Positions 54,592 to 63,312 of a stretch of DNA of 64,000 bases are shown here, one piece after another (the first letter of the stretch is position 1; the number at the start of each line of letters is the position of its first letter). The DNA comes from Peribacillus deserti (GTDB lineage Bacteria > Bacillota > Bacilli > Bacillales > DSM-1321). The stretch covers positions 1 through 64,000 of the forward strand of contig NZ_JAFBFI010000017.1 of assembly GCF_016909175.1 (NCBI RefSeq), read 5' to 3'. The notes beneath the pieces are model-generated. The model was given only the letters and a program-made list of their open reading frames with translations. It did not search any database and had not been told where the DNA came from. Position numbers and translations under genes: made by a program.

Positions 54592-56442
54592 TTATGATTC
54601 TACGATTTGTATTCCATATTCTTCAAACCATAAATCAAACTGTACCAGGTAAGCTAACAGCTGGGGTCCAGTCATCAATTGTCCGAACCAAGGAACTTTA
54701 AATGCGGATCCACCGGTATTTAAAATTTGCTGAAGTTTATTTCCGTTGAACAGTTCGTGAAGGACAGATTCTTTATTTGCCAGCTTCTTTTTCAAAAGCT
54801 TCTGGACCCTATGTGTATAAACCGGGTTATGAGTCTTTGGATATGGACTCTTTTTTCTGTATAATACTTCTTCAGGCAGTGTTCCCTCCAGTGCTTTCCT
54901 TAAGATCCCTTTTTCCCGGTTACCTGCCATTTTCATTTCCCACGGTATGTTCCATACATATTCTACTAATCTATGATCTGCGAAGGGTACCCTAACTTCC
55001 AGGCTTGCCCCCATACTCATCCGGTCCTTGCGGTCTAGCAGTGTTGTCATAAACCAGATAATATTCAAATAGAATAGCTCACGCCTTTTAGCAGCTGCAC
55101 CGGATTCTCCCTCCAGCACCGGAACTTCTGATATTGTTTCCTTATATTTCTGATCCACATAGCTCTCTAGGGCAAGCTTTTCCTGCCAGTGAGTTTTTAA
55201 CAGTGAGTTCCTTTCTTTCAAAGAACGCATCCATGGGAAACTGCCGCTGTCTAAATCCTCTGTGCGGTGAAACCATGGATAGCCTCCGAAGATTTCATCC
55301 GCACACTCACCTGATAAACTAACAACAAAATCATTTTTGATCTCTTTACAAAACCATAGGAGTGAAGAATCAACATCTGCCATCCCCGGCATATCCCTCA
55401 CTCTTACAGCATCTGCTAAATAATCGGACAGCGCATCCTGTGAAATTACATAGCTGTGATGCTGGGTGTTAAAGGCTTCCGACATCCGCCTGATCCAGGG
55501 GACGTCTGAATTTGGCTGAAAAGCATTAGCCCGAAAATATTTGTCATTATCTTCATAGTCAATGGAATAAGTATGGAGCTGGCCGAGTCCCTTTTCTTCC
55601 ATATGCTTAGCTGCGATGGCAGTAATCGCGCTTGAATCTAAGCCCCCTGAAAGAAAGGTACAAAGCGGTACATCCGATACAAGCTGCCTTGTTACGGCAT
55701 CCCTTAGTAAAAAGCCCACAGTATCAGCGGTTTCATTCAAGTTCCCCTTGTGCTCGCTGCTTTTAACATTCCAGTATCTCCAGATTTTCAATCCGTCTCT
55801 GGAAAGGGTCAGAGCATGGGCAGGCCGGAGTTCCTCTATCCCTTTAAATACTCCTGATCCCGGCGATCTGGACGGTCCGAGGCCAAATACCTCCGCCAGG
55901 CCTTCTCTGTCTATTTCTGCTTTTACACTCGGATGAGCAAGCAGGGCTTTAATTTCAGAAGCAAATAAGAACCCGCCATCTTTTTCTGCAAAAAAAAGCG
56001 GCTTCACCCCTAAACGGTCTCGCCCAATGAATAGTTTTTCCTCTTTTTCATCCCAGACAGCAAAAGAAAATATGCCATTAAAAAATTCCACGCATTTTTC
56101 TTTCCATTCCATATAGGAGGCAAGCAATACTTCTGTATCAGAATGCCCTTTAAAGGAATATCCTTTTATTAGGAGTTCTTTTCTTAAATCTTCTGTGTTA
56201 TACAGTTCACCATTGTAGCAGAGGGTATAACGATTGTGATCTTCTTCCTTAGTCATTGGCTGCTTACCGCCAGTTGGATCAACGACAATAAGCCTTTTAT
56301 GGCCAAAGGTGGCATGGGGCTCCGACCAAATATTTGTTTCGTCTGGACCGCGCCTTTGCAGGGTGTTCGTCATCTTTTCCACAATGGCTTTTTCATTTGT
56401 AAGATTTCTTTGATAATGGACCCATCCCGTTATTCCACACAT
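54592..56442 (-). CDS. asnO: asparagine synthetase (glutamine-hydrolysing) AsnO
   Basis: 616-residue two-domain enzyme making asparagine from aspartate, glutamine and ATP. The N-terminal class II amidotransferase has Cys2 as nucleophile (MCGITGW) and YNGEL at 76-80; the synthetase domain has the PP-loop SGGLDSS at 265-271. Size and neighbours match B. subtilis AsnO, which is sporulation-linked. Divergent from the DUF2777 gene. No clear sporulation-sigma promoter identified. Confidence 0.94.
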   Translation of the reverse strand: MCGITGWVHYQRNLTNEKAIVEKMTNTLQRRGPDETNIWSEPHATFGHKRLIVVDPTGGKQPMTKEEDHNRYTLCYNGELYNTEDLRKELLIKGYSFKGHSDTEVLLASYMEWKEKCVEFFNGIFSFAVWDEKEEKLFIGRDRLGVKPLFFAEKDGGFLFASEIKALLAHPSVKAEIDREGLAEVFGLGPSRSPGSGVFKGIEELRPAHALTLSRDGLKIWRYWNVKSSEHKGNLNETADTVGFLLRDAVTRQLVSDVPLCTFLSGGLDSSAITAIAAKHMEEKGLGQLHTYSIDYEDNDKYFRANAFQPNSDVPWIRRMSEAFNTQHHSYVISQDALSDYLADAVRVRDMPGMADVDSSLLWFCKEIKNDFVVSLSGECADEIFGGYPWFHRTEDLDSGSFPWMRSLKERNSLLKTHWQEKLALESYVDQKYKETISEVPVLEGESGAAAKRRELFYLNIIWFMTTLLDRKDRMSMGASLEVRVPFADHRLVEYVWNIPWEMKMAGNREKGILRKALEGTLPEEVLYRKKSPYPKTHNPVYTHRVQKLLKKKLANKESVLHELFNGNKLQQILNTGGSAFKVPWFGQLMTGPQLLAYLVQFDLWFEEYGIQIVES

Positions 56443-56732
56443 ATGTTCATCTTCCTTTCCTGCACAGCTTGTAGATACAGCTGCATGCAGCCAATTAATT
56501 TAGAGATAAGCTTTTTCTGGTCTGGTTCCTAACTTTTAGCGAGTTGAAGTTTCACTGCCTGCATAGGTATTAAGCTTACATCCTGAAATATTTAGGCCTT
56601 CCATTACAGATAACATAGACTATGCAAAACAGATTAGATGGTTAATTGTCCCGACCCAGAAAAAATATACAGTTATAATTTAAGATGATTTTGTCTAAAA
56701 AGTAGGTGAGGCATCCATTTTGGAGGTAGACC

Positions 56733-57308
56733 ATGAACAAACAGCACCGTTCTAAACTCGTATCCATACAATCCAGAGCCTTCACAGAAGGTGTAGTAGA
56801 ATTTATCAATCAGCAATGGGTTTTTTTTGATGATGAAACGGATGAAGCAGCTTCTCTTGACGACTTTCTTCACCACGACATCGAAATTTTCAGAGGCAAC
56901 AGATGGAGAAAAGGAATTCTTGAAGATAATGGTGTGATTAAACTAAGCAAAGACACCACTTATTTATATGATGAGGAAAAGGTTCGTATTAGAAAAAATA
57001 TCCTTTATTCATTTGAACGATTATTGGATGAACTTAATGATGATGCTTTCTTTCAATTTATAACGACCCTCAATTCTTTAGATTTTTCGATTTACGATTG
57101 TATTTATAGTTATAATCAGCTGACTTTTCTTAAGGAGAAAAAATTGCAATCTGGAGTAAACTTTTTTATTTTTGATAATGGGGAAGGAATTTGTTCTGTT
57201 CAGCATCATTTTCGCTATTTAAAACATGAACATGACCGTTTTGAGTTCACGATCAATACCGGAAAACGAATTGTTATTGAAAAGCTCCATTCAAATCCTG
57301 CGCAGTAA
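56733..57308 (+). CDS. DUF2777-like protein (YisN position)
   Basis: 191-residue soluble, acidic protein with aromatic-rich stretches (NQQWVFFDDETDEAASLDDFLHHDIEIF). GGAGGT lies directly before the ATG. Location beside asnO matches yisN in B. subtilis, whose product is a DUF2777 protein as I recall. No catalytic motif seen. It ends just upstream of the third keyword-array gap. Function unknown. Confidence 0.65.
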   Translation: MNKQHRSKLVSIQSRAFTEGVVEFINQQWVFFDDETDEAASLDDFLHHDIEIFRGNRWRKGILEDNGVIKLSKDTTYLYDEEKVRIRKNILYSFERLLDELNDDAFFQFITTLNSLDFSIYDCIYSYNQLTFLKEKKLQSGVNFFIFDNGEGICSVQHHFRYLKHEHDRFEFTINTGKRIVIEKLHSNPAQ

Positions 57309-57389
57309 TAAGGGGAACCTAATCGGGAGTGTTGGAACTTGTTTCTCTTTGGAAGGGCAGCTGCTCAGTCATGCGGATGGGGCAATATT

Positions 57390-57727
57390 AGCTCCTATGC
57401 GCAATTTAGTTTTGTTGGTCATCGCGTTCTCAGTTTGGAAAGTACGGTTTGGAGACCCCCCAGCGGGCTCGCAAACAAATAGTGAAGTTTGGGCGTTCAA
57501 TTTCAAGTTTCAGTCACGCTTTTTTGCGTACTCTTTACGTGTTTTGGATACTCCACACACTATTTCGAGGTTCAGATACTTTGGTCTTTGTCCAAGAACC
57601 GTCATTTTCAGTTCGAGATTCCCCTCTTGCTGCTCTATGCGCGATTGTGAGTACCTTATGCTCGATTCCGGAATTTAAGTGGGATTATTATTGCTTTATG
57701 CGCGATTTTTTAATTTAGTGCGCGATT
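57390..57727. repeat. TGCGCGATT keyword array, 20-bp period
   Basis: Strong sites at 57638 (TGCGCGATT), 57659 (TGCTCGATT), 57679 (GTGGGATT-like), 57699 and 57719 (both TGCGCGATT), spaced 20-21 bp. Upstream, TGCGCAATT at 57398 and ACCGTCATT at 57598 lie in the same 20-bp phase, with many decayed CG-containing words between. Lies between the convergent DUF2777 gene and yisK. Function unknown. Confidence 0.75.
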
Positions 57728-57969
57728 CCATCATCAGCCTGATGCCCATGTAAAGCAGAGAGTTTGGCCACCCGGCTTTAGTGCGGAAACGCGGTTCTTC
57801 GATCCTCATCCCGGCTCTTTGAAGCTGCTCAAGTTAATTCCATATCATTTTGGGGATCACAGGTCCGGGCTGAATGATTCGGTGTGTAAACACAGATTCT
57901 AGACAAAATGCTGGTACGGGTCGCATACACTTCCACCCAGCCGATTAACATTCTAAGTCCACTCAGACC
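57728..57969. other. remaining yisK-side gap
   Basis: About 240 bp between the TGCGCGATT array and the yisK terminator. No ORF with a start site, no RNA gene and no repeat family recognised. Confidence 0.4.
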
Positions 57970-58015
57970 AAAAGGCAATAGCTGTCCCGTAATGACGGGC
58001 CGGCTATTGCCTTTT
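57970..58015. terminator. yisK terminator (bidirectional)
   Basis: 13-bp stem AAAAGGCAATAGC / GCTATTGCCTTTT around an inner CCCGT/ACGGG hairpin, T-runs on both strands. Confidence 0.88.
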
Positions 58016-58016
58016 T

Positions 58017-58922
58017 TTATTTTACGATGTTCGTAAGTGTACCTATTCCTTCAATGCTTATTTCCATCGTATCTCCTGATTTGAGATACTTTGGCGGTTG
58101 AAATCCCTTTCCGACCCCTGCTGGAGTTCCGGTTGCAATAATATCGCCTGCTTCAAGCGTCATCCCCTTAGAAATAGTTGAGATGATATCCTCTATACTG
58201 AAGATAAAGCGGCTGGTATTTGACTTCTGGCGGACTTCCCCATTTATTTTTGTTTCTATATCTAAATTGGAGGGGTCTGGGACTGCTGAATGATGGACAA
58301 TATAAGGACCCATCGGACAGGAGCCATCCAGGCTCTTTCCGAGTAAAAATTGTTTATGCTTGGCTTGCAGGTCTCTTGCCGTAACATCATTAATAATTGT
58401 ATATCCAAAAATATATTCTAATGCAGAATGAGCCTCAATGTCTTTTCCGGTTTTTCCGATGATAACGGCGAGCTCTCCTTCATAATCGAGAGAGTCTGTT
58501 ACGCCCTCATGGTTCGGTACATACTCTCCCGCACCAATGACTGTGGTCGGCGTTTTTGAGAACAGCATAACATGCTCGGGGATATCTGCTTCGCTTCCCA
58601 TTTCGATTGCATGCTCTGCATAATTTTTGCCAACACAAAAGATATTTTTATTCGGCCGGGGGATAGGAGCAAGTAATTCTGCATGGTCAAAGCTTATGTA
58701 AAATAAATTGGGATTTTCAGCTGAATTCACAGCTTCCTGTACATTTACGACTGCATCCGTAAATTCCTCACCCATTCTAATACAGTCCAGCATGCTTGAA
58801 GTGTTTAATTTTTTATTCAAAAGCTGTTCAGCAGCCTGGCCAATATGCAGGTATTGTTTATTCTGATCATCAGCCACAACTGCCATCTGCTCATTGTTAT
58901 GCAATATGGTTGCTAATTTCAT
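58017..58922 (-). CDS. yisK: fumarylacetoacetate hydrolase family protein YisK
   Basis: 301-residue FAH-fold enzyme, full length for the family with an N-terminal cap (1-85) and catalytic domain (95-300). Metal-binding DYEGELAVIIG, the NDVTARDLQ loop and C-terminal ATGTPAGVG are present. B. subtilis YisK decarboxylates oxaloacetate and interacts with the cell-shape protein Mbl. Downstream of a kinase gene on the same strand (15-bp gap), so it may be part of that unit. Confidence 0.93.
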   Translation of the reverse strand: MKLATILHNNEQMAVVADDQNKQYLHIGQAAEQLLNKKLNTSSMLDCIRMGEEFTDAVVNVQEAVNSAENPNLFYISFDHAELLAPIPRPNKNIFCVGKNYAEHAIEMGSEADIPEHVMLFSKTPTTVIGAGEYVPNHEGVTDSLDYEGELAVIIGKTGKDIEAHSALEYIFGYTIINDVTARDLQAKHKQFLLGKSLDGSCPMGPYIVHHSAVPDPSNLDIETKINGEVRQKSNTSRFIFSIEDIISTISKGMTLEAGDIIATGTPAGVGKGFQPPKYLKSGDTMEISIEGIGTLTNIVK

Positions 58923-58937
58923 ATGATCTGCCCCTTA

Positions 58938-59441
58938 TCACTTTAGATTTTGAAGGAATGTTTCGATTTCTTTTCTGTTTTTTAATATAAAAATATTCTT
59001 TTCCGTAAAGCCCGCTAAGTTTTCCCTGATTTTAGGTGCTCTCTGTTTTTTATAGCTGGCTACCCAGCTTATAAATTCCCAATCCAGTTTTTCTGGACAG
59101 TCCTCAGCCATATCTGGTCTGGTTTTTCCATGGTATTTAATTCGCCGGCTAATCACTCCGTATAAACACTGCAGAGTTGGAAAATCGAGAAATATAACCG
59201 TGTCTGCTTCCTTTATTCTCATGTCCATCGTACTGCCAAAATTTCCGTCCATGATCCAGGAATCACGAGCTATTATATTCTGGATAACCCCTGTCCACTC
59301 AGCCCGGGGAGTCGCAATCCATCCTTTTTTCCAGAAGTAAGCATCGAGATGATACACTGGTATATTCAGCTGCTCGGCTAATCTTTTTGCAAGAGTTGAT
59401 TTGCCGGCACCGCCGCAGCCAATAATCATGATTTTCTTCAT
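58938..59441 (-). CDS. P-loop kinase, 'DNA topology modulation protein' FlaR-like
   Basis: 167-residue adenylate-kinase-like protein: Walker A GCGGAGKST at 8-16, YHLDAYFWKKGW and a lid-like RRIKYHGKTRPDM segment. Members annotated FlaR or topology modulation are probably small-molecule kinases. Start ATG overlaps the upstream DUF418 gene stop by 4 nt. Substrate unknown. Confidence 0.85.
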   Translation of the reverse strand: MKKIMIIGCGGAGKSTLAKRLAEQLNIPVYHLDAYFWKKGWIATPRAEWTGVIQNIIARDSWIMDGNFGSTMDMRIKEADTVIFLDFPTLQCLYGVISRRIKYHGKTRPDMAEDCPEKLDWEFISWVASYKKQRAPKIRENLAGFTEKNIFILKNRKEIETFLQNLK

Positions 59442-60637
59442 CCACGATCACCTTCTTTACGTTTCCTTATAGAAGGGCGTTCTCCATACGAACACATCCG
59501 CCATACATATTCAACCGGCCCCATCCTGAAATGCCGAAGCCATAAGAAGCTCAAGCAGATCTGCAGGATAAAAATACCCAGCGCCAGCAGTGTGCCCCCG
59601 GCGAACGAGATGCTGCCATATAACCCTAAGCCATAGGAATAAAAAAGAAAGGTACATAGAATGGACTGAAACAAATAATTGCTTAAGGAAAGCCTGCCCA
59701 CAAAAGAAAATGGGCGAAGCAGACGCATGGCCTTTTTGTTTTCAAGAAGTAATGCCATTCCTGTAATATATCCTATGGATACGAGAGGGCCCCCCAGATT
59801 GTCCTGCAGGAAAAGATAAAAATAGGTATAGTCCGCATAATAAGGAAGGAGTTTTATGGCAAAACCTGAGAATATGGAAGCCATAAAAACACGCTTTAGA
59901 ACTTTTTTATGTATGGCTGGCTCGCTCAGATACTTTAATTTAGCAAATCCTGCTCCAATTAAAAACAGCGGGAATATAGATAAAAAAAGAATAATAGAAT
60001 ACCCGGGATTGTTCACCTTATACCATTCCTTGAATCGTTCGCTGGTAATTTCAGAAAATGACCCATTCTGGTAGATTTCCATGGACTGCTGAAGCAGCGG
60101 TACATTATTCTGCGGTGCACTCATCTCTCCATCTGCAGCAGATCCGGCAATGTATAAGAGCGAAATGGCTCCGGTAAATAACAGGGTCATTACCATTCCG
60201 GTACCTATAAGTTTCTTTCCGCTTTTCTTATAAAAAAGTAAAAATACAAAGCCAAAAACAGCGTAGTTTAAAAGAATATCACCGTGCCAGATTAGAAACG
60301 CATGGACTCCGCCCATGAAGAGCAAAATGAGAAGCCTTCTTGAGAATACGGAGGGATAAGAAAGTCCTTTTTGTGAAGTTCTTTCCGATATGATGACCGC
60401 ACCAAATCCAAATAGAAATGCAAAGAGCGGGTAAAAACTGGCCTGGGCCAGAATATCTATGCCTATATATATCATTCGATCCAATTCCCCTCGCCACCAG
60501 ACTAAAGGATCTTGGACAGTCGGGGAATGAAAATAAGGCATGTTAACAAGGAATATTCCCAATATTGAGAATCCTCTCAATATATCTATAGATATAATTC
60601 TGTCTTTCTCATGTATCCCAGACATTTTGAAAGCCAA
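59438..60637 (-). CDS. DUF418 membrane protein
   Basis: 399-residue integral membrane protein with about 9-10 helices. The opening ISIDILRGFSILGIFLVNM and the C-terminal DUF418 region (SNYLFQSILCTFLFYSYGLGLYG) identify the YeiB/YxaH-type family. Start uncertain: TTG at 60637 (AAGG 6 nt upstream) or ATG at 60625. Coupled to the downstream kinase. Function unknown. Confidence 0.85.
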   Translation of the reverse strand: MAFKMSGIHEKDRIISIDILRGFSILGIFLVNMPYFHSPTVQDPLVWWRGELDRMIYIGIDILAQASFYPLFAFLFGFGAVIISERTSQKGLSYPSVFSRRLLILLFMGGVHAFLIWHGDILLNYAVFGFVFLLFYKKSGKKLIGTGMVMTLLFTGAISLLYIAGSAADGEMSAPQNNVPLLQQSMEIYQNGSFSEITSERFKEWYKVNNPGYSIILFLSIFPLFLIGAGFAKLKYLSEPAIHKKVLKRVFMASIFSGFAIKLLPYYADYTYFYLFLQDNLGGPLVSIGYITGMALLLENKKAMRLLRPFSFVGRLSLSNYLFQSILCTFLFYSYGLGLYGSISFAGGTLLALGIFILQICLSFLWLRHFRMGPVEYVWRMCSYGERPSIRKRKEGDRG

Positions 60638-60730
60638 TCACTCCCTTCTATTATTATCTTAAACTAATCTTTATTCCAAATGAATACCTTTATTTACTCA
60701 CTAATCGGAACAATCGCCTTCCCCATTATC

Positions 60731-60757
60731 ACATACCCATTCAATGGGCATAGGATA
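60731..60757 (+). promoter_or_regulatory. sigma-K promoter of gerP operon
   Basis: AC at 60731-60732, 16-bp spacing, then CATAGGATA at 60749-60757, matching the sigma-K pattern AC-N16-CATANNNTA. Mother-cell late expression is expected for gerP coat genes. About 33 bp before gerPA. Confidence 0.8.
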
Positions 60758-60789
60758 GAATAGATATTTTTATAAAGGACTGAACATTT

Positions 60790-61011
60790 ATGCCTGCCAT
60801 TGTAGGAGCTGTACAAGTAATTTCAATTGGAGACAGCGGCGTTTTTAACATAGGCGACGTATATAAAATTGCTCCTTTTTCTTTTTCTAAAACCTTCGCT
60901 GGTGCCGGCTCTTTTAATACAGGTGACAGGATTTCGGTTAATAACCAGGTAAGCAGCACCAATACGTATGATGCGGATGGAGCGGATCAGCCTATTTTCG
61001 CGAATATTTAA
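60790..61011 (+). CDS. gerPA: spore germination protein GerPA
   Basis: 73-residue coat-associated protein needed for germinants to pass the spore coat. MPAIVGAVQVISIGDSGVFNIGD start and the SGSFNTGD-like motif (GAGSFNTGD) are shared by GerPA and GerPF. First gene of a six-gene operon behind a sigma-K-like promoter; start preceded by AAAGGA at 9 nt. Confidence 0.92.
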   Translation: MPAIVGAVQVISIGDSGVFNIGDVYKIAPFSFSKTFAGAGSFNTGDRISVNNQVSSTNTYDADGADQPIFANI

Positions 61012-61049
61012 TCCGTGCGTCAAATAATTGCTTAAGAGGAGTTGAGAGT

Positions 61050-61256
61050 ATGGGAGTGACCTTCAATATTCAGCAGACCATTCAAATTAACATGATTCGG
61101 ATTGATGGGATTAGCAACTCTTCCGTGTTCCAAATAGGAAGTGCCGGCATTATTAAACCCTCTTCTTCATTATCTAACACGGGAGGCTTTACAGAGCCCG
61201 CTCCTGAAGCCATTCCAGTAGTCCCTTTCACAACAGCCAGATCTATTAATAATTAG
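61050..61256 (+). CDS. gerPB: spore germination protein GerPB
   Basis: 68-residue protein MGVTFNIQQTIQINMIRIDGISNSSVFQIGSAG with SNTGGFTEPAPEA, characteristic of GerPB. ATG after GAGGAG. Second in gerPABCDEF. Confidence 0.93.
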   Translation: MGVTFNIQQTIQINMIRIDGISNSSVFQIGSAGIIKPSSSLSNTGGFTEPAPEAIPVVPFTTARSINN

Positions 61257-61345
61257 GCAATCACCCATTTTGCGCTGTCACATATCATATAGGAAAACAG
61301 CATGACGCTCCCTTTTAGAACTGAGGGAAAATGAGGTGGATAAAA

Positions 61346-61942
61346 ATGAACGCAGATTATCACACTTACTTTTGCCAGCTCCAAAGCTATCTTGAGTTTC
61401 AGGACAAAAGAATAAAAGACCTCGAAGCTGCTGTTCATACGCTTTCTACTGAATTACGGCAGCTAAAAGAAAAGCCTGCAGTCAATGTTGAACGGATTGA
61501 ATACAGATTTGACCAATTGAAAGTTGAAAGGCTTGATGGCACACTTAATATCGGCTTAAATCCGCAGGAGCTGCAGAATATTGATGAATTTGCTGTCAAT
61601 TCTGAACCTGTACACATACCTTATGTTTTCCCGCAGCGGGATCAGGTTATAGAACATATTTGCCGTACTCTCCAAACCTATATGAATACCGAACTCGCAG
61701 AAAATCTGGCTAGGGCGGGAGCAGATTCACCCAGTATAGACCCTTCTTATTTAAACTTTATAAAAGAGGATATCAGTTCGCAGCTTCCTCAAAAAATTAT
61801 CTACTATTTAGACTCAGTTCCAGTTAACGAACGTACTCCTGAAGAGCTTTCAGTCCAGATAGAAAACATTACCGAAAAATTGAAGGTCGACCTTTCACAG
61901 GCGTTCTTTACATTTTTAAATTCTGCACCAAAACAGCAATAG
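61346..61942 (+). CDS. gerPC: spore germination protein GerPC
   Basis: 198-residue protein, the largest of the operon. An N-terminal coiled coil (about 3-45, heptad-like LQSYLEFQDKRIKDLEAAVHTLSTELRQL) is followed by the conserved VERIEYRFDQLKVERLDGTLNIGL segment. Start at ATG 61346 with GAGGTGG upstream; the ATG at 61331 lies at that site. Follows gerPB after an 89-bp gap. Confidence 0.92.
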   Translation: MNADYHTYFCQLQSYLEFQDKRIKDLEAAVHTLSTELRQLKEKPAVNVERIEYRFDQLKVERLDGTLNIGLNPQELQNIDEFAVNSEPVHIPYVFPQRDQVIEHICRTLQTYMNTELAENLARAGADSPSIDPSYLNFIKEDISSQLPQKIIYYLDSVPVNERTPEELSVQIENITEKLKVDLSQAFFTFLNSAPKQQ

Positions 61943-61954
61943 GGGGACAGCCAA

Positions 61955-62134
61955 ATGATTTTTAATGTTGTAAATAAAGATATTTGTGTAGGAAGCATTA
62001 AAGTGAGAGCTATCGCAAGTTCTTCTCTGCTTTTAGTTGGAGATACCAAAAGTATCCAGCTTTCTTCCGCTTTTGATACCCCTCCTGAATCGTTAATTGT
62101 TGGTCCTTTAGTGCCGTTTGTGCCAAAAGGATAA
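61955..62134 (+). CDS. gerPD: spore germination protein GerPD
   Basis: 59-residue protein read directly from the sequence: MIFNVVNKDICVGSIKVRAI then SSSLLLVGD, SIQLSSAFDTPPES and terminal VPFVPKG. Fits GerPD by size, operon position and the repeated VGSIKV/SSSLLLVGD pattern. GGGGGA lies 9 nt before the ATG. Easily missed because of its length. Confidence 0.9.
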   Translation: MIFNVVNKDICVGSIKVRAIASSSLLLVGDTKSIQLSSAFDTPPESLIVGPLVPFVPKG

Positions 62135-62140
62135 TATACT

Positions 62141-62530
62141 ATGTTCTCAAGAAGAATCTCTCATGTAAACGGGCTGCACATGAATACTTTGGTTTTTTGC
62201 TCCACTGTTCAAATTGGCGATTCAACATTTATTGATGCGACAAACTATACATTAGCGGTACAGCGGGAACAGGAACTATTCATTAGTAATGAAGGCGGTT
62301 TTAACGACCCTGTATTTACAGAAGACATACATGTTCAGCCTTTACACGAAAAGTTAGATTTTCATATCTGCCATGCAAACCCTTTTATTCATGTAGGCTT
62401 GATTGACTTAGGAGGAGCTTCAGCTTCTTCTATGGTCCATATAGGCTCAAGCCGGAACGTAAGGATGCAGGCAAAAATTAAAAATATCAGGCACCTATAT
62501 GAAGAAAGACCGAGTAAATCCAGCCGCTGA
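62141..62530 (+). CDS. gerPE: spore germination protein GerPE
   Basis: 129-residue GerPE-type protein. SRRISHVNGLHMNTLVFCSTVQIGDS and FINEG-like SNEGGFNDP blocks; IHVGLIDLGGASASSMVHIGSS near the C-terminus. 6 bp after gerPD; the ribosome binding site (AAAAGGA) lies in the gerPD end. Confidence 0.9.
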   Translation: MFSRRISHVNGLHMNTLVFCSTVQIGDSTFIDATNYTLAVQREQELFISNEGGFNDPVFTEDIHVQPLHEKLDFHICHANPFIHVGLIDLGGASASSMVHIGSSRNVRMQAKIKNIRHLYEERPSKSSR

Positions 62531-62625
62531 CAAAGCACCTTTTTAAGGACCACGCATACCTTATTACAGGTACAGATACCTATACCTTTACGGTTAACGT
62601 CTTATCATAAGAAAGGGTGCCACTC

Positions 62626-62847
62626 ATGCCTTCTTTCGTAGGTCCAGTTCAAATTACAAGTGTAGATTCAGGCGGAATAGCACATTTTGGCGATGCAGTT
62701 GTTATATCACCTAAAGAAGCAACAAAATCCGTCAGCGGCTCTGGCGGCGGAAATACCGGGCTCCTGATCTTAACCAATAATTTAGCAAATGGTAATCTCG
62801 TCAATGATGCAAATCTAGTCGACCAGCCTATATTAGGAAACGGTTAA
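62626..62847 (+). CDS. gerPF: spore germination protein GerPF
   Basis: 73-residue paralogue of GerPA: MPSFVGPVQITSVDSGGIAHFGDAV with SGSGGGNTG and DANLVDQPILGNG. ATG at 62626 after AAAGGGTG; the GTG at 62617 is part of that site. Last gene of gerPABCDEF, before a bidirectional terminator. Confidence 0.92.
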   Translation: MPSFVGPVQITSVDSGGIAHFGDAVVISPKEATKSVSGSGGGNTGLLILTNNLANGNLVNDANLVDQPILGNG

Positions 62848-62861
62848 CAGCTTACTCAGCA

Positions 62862-62900
62862 AAAAAGCAAGTGCTTTAATTAAACCAGCACTTGCTTTTT
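62862..62900. terminator. bidirectional terminator gerPF / yisB
   Basis: 14-bp stem AAAAAGCAAGTGCT / AGCACTTGCTTTTT (11-nt loop) between convergent genes. Confidence 0.9.
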
Positions 62901-62906
62901 GCTATT

Positions 62907-63206
62907 TTATCTTCTCTTTTGTCTTGATTTACTAATTTTCGGATACTTTCCTGGAGCTTGTTTCCTAATCCACTTCAGAAATTTTTGTATTTGCACATCC
63001 TGCTTCAGAAGGCTTATCGATGAGAGCCCTAAAGCAAGCTCAGCGTTGGAATATAATGCATGGATTTGTTTATGGCATGGAATGCATAAATGCGCGGTAG
63101 GGAGAAAGCTTCCTCCCATTTCTCTAGGCGTCAGGTGATGAATCGTCGTTTCTACTTCTTCCCGTCCGCAAAGCTCACATATACCTGTCTGCTTTCTTTT
63201 AGCCAT
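62907..63206 (-). CDS. yisB: HNH nuclease-like protein YisB
   Basis: 99-residue HNH-fold protein. Zinc knuckles CELCGREEVE and CIPCHKQIH with the catalytic-type HHLTPREMGG between. ATG at 63206 with AAAGGTG upstream; the longer frame to 63254 has no site. Downstream of addA on the same strand, separated by a terminator hairpin. B. subtilis YisB has been linked to recombination repair with AddAB. Confidence 0.9.
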   Translation of the reverse strand: MAKRKQTGICELCGREEVETTIHHLTPREMGGSFLPTAHLCIPCHKQIHALYSNAELALGLSSISLLKQDVQIQKFLKWIRKQAPGKYPKISKSRQKRR

Positions 63207-63280
63207 TTTTTTCACCTTTTTCTTTTCACTGACCCTTTTTCCATACAATCTCAAAAACGATAAATATTCTGGATAGTAAA

Positions 63281-63305
63281 TGGCCCATAATCCTATTATG
63301 GGCCA
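63281..63305 (-). terminator. addA terminator
   Basis: Perfect 11-bp stem TGGCCCATAAT / ATTATGGGCCA with a 3-nt loop. The T-run is weak on the minus strand (TTTAC). Confidence 0.7.
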
Positions 63306-63312
63306 AAAGAAT

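Noticed and set aside
57226-57718. 150- and 89-codon ORFs downstream of the DUF2777 gene
   Set aside because: They overlap the end of that gene in another frame and run through the TGCGCGATT array; composition is repeat-like.
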